In this document: one piece after another, positions 61,406-64,000 of the stretch | How positions within the stretch are numbered: position 1 is the first letter of the stretch | Layout: each line of letters starts with the position of its first letter | Source of the DNA: Pseudomonas fulva NBRC 16637 = DSM 17717 | Lineage (GTDB): Bacteria > Pseudomonadota > Gammaproteobacteria > Pseudomonadales > Pseudomonadaceae | Direction: 5' to 3' | DNA length: 64,000 bases | Assembly (NCBI RefSeq): GCF_000730565.1 | Contig: NZ_BBIQ01000002.1 | Span: 62,001-126,000, forward strand | The notes under the pieces: model-generated | What the model was told of the DNA's origin: nothing | The model's input: only the letters and a program-made list of their open reading frames with translations | The model's database searches: none | Program-made: the position numbers and the translations under genes

Positions 61406-61768
61406 ATGCATGCACACAGCCAGATTCGACTAACATTCAATCAGGATCGCCCTCAATCCAACGAGGACGATGGCGCTGGTCTGGCGGTTCAGGAAGCCAA
61501 GCCGATCCTGCAGGCGCCACCTATGTACAAGGTGGTTTTGTTCAACGATGACTACACGCCGATGGATTTCGTCGTCGAAGTGCTCGAAACGTTCTTCAAT
61601 CTGAACCGCGAGCTGGCGACCAAGATCATGCTGACCGTCCATACCGAGGGGCGGGCAGTATGCGGATTGTTTACCCGCGACATCGCCGAAACGAAGGCCA
61701 TGCAGGTCAACCAATACGCCAGGGAAAGCCAGCATCCGCTACTCTGTGAAATCGAGAAGGACGGTTAA
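61406..61768 (+). CDS. clpS: ATP-dependent Clp protease adaptor ClpS
   Basis: N-recognin that delivers N-degron substrates to ClpAP. 120 residues. The unstructured N-terminal tail (1-40) is followed by the core [25 protein letters not shown] and [26 protein letters not shown], containing the binding-pocket Asn-Asp and His residues. ATG 61406 gives the normal length, although no strong ribosome site is seen. clpA follows after 30 bases. Confidence 0.95.
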   Translation: MHAHSQIRLTFNQDRPQSNEDDGAGLAVQEAKPILQAPPMYKVVLFNDDYTPMDFVVEVLETFFNLNRELATKIMLTVHTEGRAVCGLFTRDIAETKAMQVNQYARESQHPLLCEIEKDG

Positions 61769-61798
61769 TCGCCGACCACTTGGGTATGAGGTGAAGCT

Positions 61799-64000
61799 AT
61801 GTTAAACCGCGAGCTCGAAGTCACCCTCAATCTTGCCTTCAAGGAGGCCCGTTCGAAGCGTCATGAGTTCATGACGGTCGAGCATCTGCTGCTGGCTCTC
61901 CTTGACAATGAGGCTGCCGCGACCGTTCTGCGCGCCTGTGGCGCCAATCTCGACAAGCTCAAGCATGATCTGCAAGAGTTCATCGATTCTACGACCCCTT
62001 TGATTCCCGTCAGCGACGAAGACCGCGAGACTCAGCCGACCCTGGGCTTCCAGCGTGTGCTGCAGCGTGCCGTGTTCCATGTTCAGAGCTCCGGCAAGCG
62101 CGAGGTTACCGGTGCCAATGTGCTGGTGGCGATCTTCAGCGAACAGGAAAGCCAGGCGGTGTTCCTGCTCAAGCAGCAGAGCGTGGCCCGCATCGATGTG
62201 GTCAATTACATTGCCCACGGCATCTCCAAGGTGCCCGGCCATGGGCCGCATTCAGACAGCGATCAGGAAATGCCGGACGATGAGGGCGGTGAAACCACCT
62301 CTTCGAGCAATCCATTGGACGCCTACGCCAGCAACCTCAACGAGTTGGCCCGTGCCGGGCGTATCGACCCGTTGGTTGGGCGCGAGCAGGAAGTCGAGCG
62401 CGTGGCACAGATCCTCGCCCGTCGCCGCAAGAACAATCCCCTGCTGGTAGGTGAGGCCGGCGTGGGTAAAACAGCCATTGCCGAAGGTTTGGCCAAGCGC
62501 ATCGTCGACGGTCAGGTGCCCGATCTGCTGGCCCAGAGCGTGGTCTATTCACTCGACCTGGGTGCTTTGCTGGCCGGTACCAAATACCGCGGCGACTTCG
62601 AGAAGCGCTTCAAGGCGCTGCTCGGTGAACTGCGCAAGCGGCCACAGGCCATCCTGTTCATCGACGAAATCCATACCATCATTGGTGCCGGCGCAGCGTC
62701 TGGCGGTGTCATGGATGCCTCCAACCTGCTCAAGCCATTGTTGTCGTCGGGCGAAATACGCTGCATCGGTTCCACGACGTTCCAGGAGTTTCGTGGCATC
62801 TTCGAGAAGGACCGGGCGCTGGCGCGGCGCTTCCAGAAGGTCGATGTGAGCGAGCCTTCCGTGGAGGACACCGTCGGTATCCTGCGCGGCCTCAAAGGGC
62901 GCTTCGAAAGCCATCACAACATCGAGTACAGCGACGAGGCGCTGCGTGCAGCGGCAGAGCTGGCCTCGCGCTACATCAATGACCGGCACATGCCCGACAA
63001 GGCCATCGACGTCATCGACGAAGCCGGCGCCTACCAGCGCCTGCAGCCTGAGGCCAATCGCGTTAAGCGAATCGACGTGCCTCAGGTCGAGGACATCGTC
63101 GCCAAGATCGCCCGTATTCCACCCAAGCATGTCAGCAGTTCCGACAAGGAGCTGTTGCGTAACCTGGAGCGGGATCTGAAGCTGACCGTGTTCGGTCAGG
63201 ACGCGGCCATCGACTCGCTGGCGACCGCCATCAAGCTGTCGCGCGCAGGGCTCAAGTCGCCTGACAAGCCTGTCGGTTCGTTCCTGTTCGCCGGCCCTAC
63301 CGGCGTGGGCAAGACCGAGGCAGCGCGTCAGTTGGCCAAGGCGCTGGGTGTCGAGTTGGTGCGTTTCGACATGTCCGAATACATGGAGCGTCACACCGTG
63401 TCGCGCCTGATCGGTGCGCCGCCTGGCTACGTCGGGTTCGACCAGGGCGGTCTGTTGACCGAAGCCATCACCAAGCAGCCGCACTGCGTGTTGCTGCTCG
63501 ATGAGATCGAGAAGGCCCACCCGGAAGTCTTCAACCTGCTGTTGCAGGTCATGGACCACGGGACCTTGACCGACAACAACGGGCGCAAGGCCGACTTCCG
63601 CAACGTGATCCTGATCATGACCACCAACGCGGGCGCTGAAACCGCTGCGCGAGCGTCCATCGGCTTTACCCACCAGGACCATGCGTCCGATGCCATGGAA
63701 GTTATCCGCAAGAGCTTCACGCCGGAGTTCCGCAACCGCCTGGATACCATCATCCAGTTCGGCCGTCTGAGCACCGAGACCATCAAGAGTATCGTCGACA
63801 AGTTCCTCATCGAACTGCAGGCGCAACTTGAGGACAAGCGTGTGCTTCTGGAGGTCAGCGACGCGGCACGTGGCTGGCTGGCGGTGTCGGGCTACGACGT
63901 GCAGATGGGTGCGCGGCCGATGGGTCGACTGATTCAGGACAAGATCAAGCGGCCTCTGGCCGAGGAGATTTTGTTCGGCGAATTGGCCGAGCACGGCGGG
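61799..64000 (+). CDS. clpA: ATP-dependent Clp protease ATP-binding subunit ClpA (3' truncated by window edge)
   Basis: AAA+ unfoldase that feeds ClpP. 734 codons lie in the window and the frame is open at its right edge, so about 20 residues are missing compared with a usual 750-760. The N-domain (1-145) starts [20 protein letters not shown] and binds ClpS. D1 has Walker [10 protein letters not shown] and Walker [11 protein letters not shown]2 has GPTGVGKTE and [13 protein letters not shown], with GYVGFDQGG as pore loop. Start ATG 61799 has GAGGTGA just upstream. Probably co-transcribed with clpS. Confidence 0.97.
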   Translation, partial: MLNRELEVTLNLAFKEARSKRHEFMTVEHLLLALLDNEAAATVLRACGANLDKLKHDLQEFIDSTTPLIPVSDEDRETQPTLGFQRVLQRAVFHVQSSGKREVTGANVLVAIFSEQESQAVFLLKQQSVARIDVVNYIAHGISKVPGHGPHSDSDQEMPDDEGGETTSSSNPLDAYASNLNELARAGRIDPLVGREQEVERVAQILARRRKNNPLLVGEAGVGKTAIAEGLAKRIVDGQVPDLLAQSVVYSLDLGALLAGTKYRGDFEKRFKALLGELRKRPQAILFIDEIHTIIGAGAASGGVMDASNLLKPLLSSGEIRCIGSTTFQEFRGIFEKDRALARRFQKVDVSEPSVEDTVGILRGLKGRFESHHNIEYSDEALRAAAELASRYINDRHMPDKAIDVIDEAGAYQRLQPEANRVKRIDVPQVEDIVAKIARIPPKHVSSSDKELLRNLERDLKLTVFGQDAAIDSLATAIKLSRAGLKSPDKPVGSFLFAGPTGVGKTEAARQLAKALGVELVRFDMSEYMERHTVSRLIGAPPGYVGFDQGGLLTEAITKQPHCVLLLDEIEKAHPEVFNLLLQVMDHGTLTDNNGRKADFRNVILIMTTNAGAETAARASIGFTHQDHASDAMEVIRKSFTPEFRNRLDTIIQFGRLSTETIKSIVDKFLIELQAQLEDKRVLLEVSDAARGWLAVSGYDVQMGARPMGRLIQDKIKRPLAEEILFGELAEHGG

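Noticed and set aside
62549..63994. Long minus-strand open frame (481 codons)
   Set aside because: Antisense to clpA, which has all AAA+ motifs in the plus frame.

Overview
The window is ordinary-composition, GC-rich (about 60 % or more by eye) Pseudomonas chromosome, most likely from the P. putida group. The reasons are the gene content and order (liu operon, divided GlgE/TreYZ glucan-trehalose cluster, preTA-hydantoinase block, purB-hflD-mnmA-nudJ-icd-cspD-clpS-clpA), an OprD-type porin, a PrrF-like iron sRNA and Pseudomonas-type REP hairpins. I see no prophage, IS element, CRISPR array, rRNA or tRNA. The two ends cut genes: a membrane-protein C-terminus at 1-45 and clpA, which runs off the right edge.

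Layout. 1-2.2 kb: tail of a transporter, an OprD porin, then on the minus strand an unusual sigma-region-4/DUF4880/transmembrane protein behind a Fur-like box, and upstream of it a PrrF-type sRNA with its own Fur-box promoter and terminator. 2.3-3.5 kb: a small DUF6124-like protein divergent from a LexA/cI-like repressor that lacks the usual catalytic lysine, with an operator made of three half sites. 3.5-11.1 kb: the leucine/isovalerate operon liuA-B-C-D (minus) divergent from an acyl-CoA synthetase; between them lie two identical 16-bp boxes, one on each side of back-to-back -35 hexamers.

11.1-35.4 kb is a carbohydrate block. On the plus strand glgE, a treS-maltokinase fusion and glgB make branched alpha-glucan from maltose-1-phosphate. 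Converging on it is glgA-treZ-malQ-treY-DUF2934-glgX, which trims glucan and converts its ends to trehalose. Divergent from glgA is gnd-zwf-GH15, linking glucose release to the oxidative pentose-phosphate steps. No glgC (ADP-glucose pyrophosphorylase) and no glgP are seen in the window. Two AlgU-like promoters face away from each other just upstream of glgE, one of them serving a 55-residue proline-rich peptide absent from ordinary ORF lists.

35.5-44.1 kb is reductive pyrimidine catabolism: a VOC protein translationally coupled to a RutR-like regulator, then preT-preA and dihydropyrimidinase on the minus strand, and divergently an NCS1 transporter and an N-carbamoyl-amino-acid amidohydrolase. 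44.4-54.2 kb is a mixed housekeeping stretch (RNase Z, lipocalin, dienoyl-CoA isomerase-like protein, NudC, TSUP permease, gamma-glutamylpolyamine synthetase-like protein, topoisomerase III, GNAT, ribosomal oxygenase). 54.2-64 kb is the conserved core purB, hflD-mnmA, nudJ-like, monomeric icd, cspD and clpS-clpA.

Nothing in the window looks like a wholly new system. The best leads are the membrane-anchored sigma-4/DUF4880 fusion beside the PrrF sRNA, the S24-like repressor without its lysine, the paired AlgU-like promoters with the proline-rich peptide, and the DUF2934 protein inside the trehalose operon.
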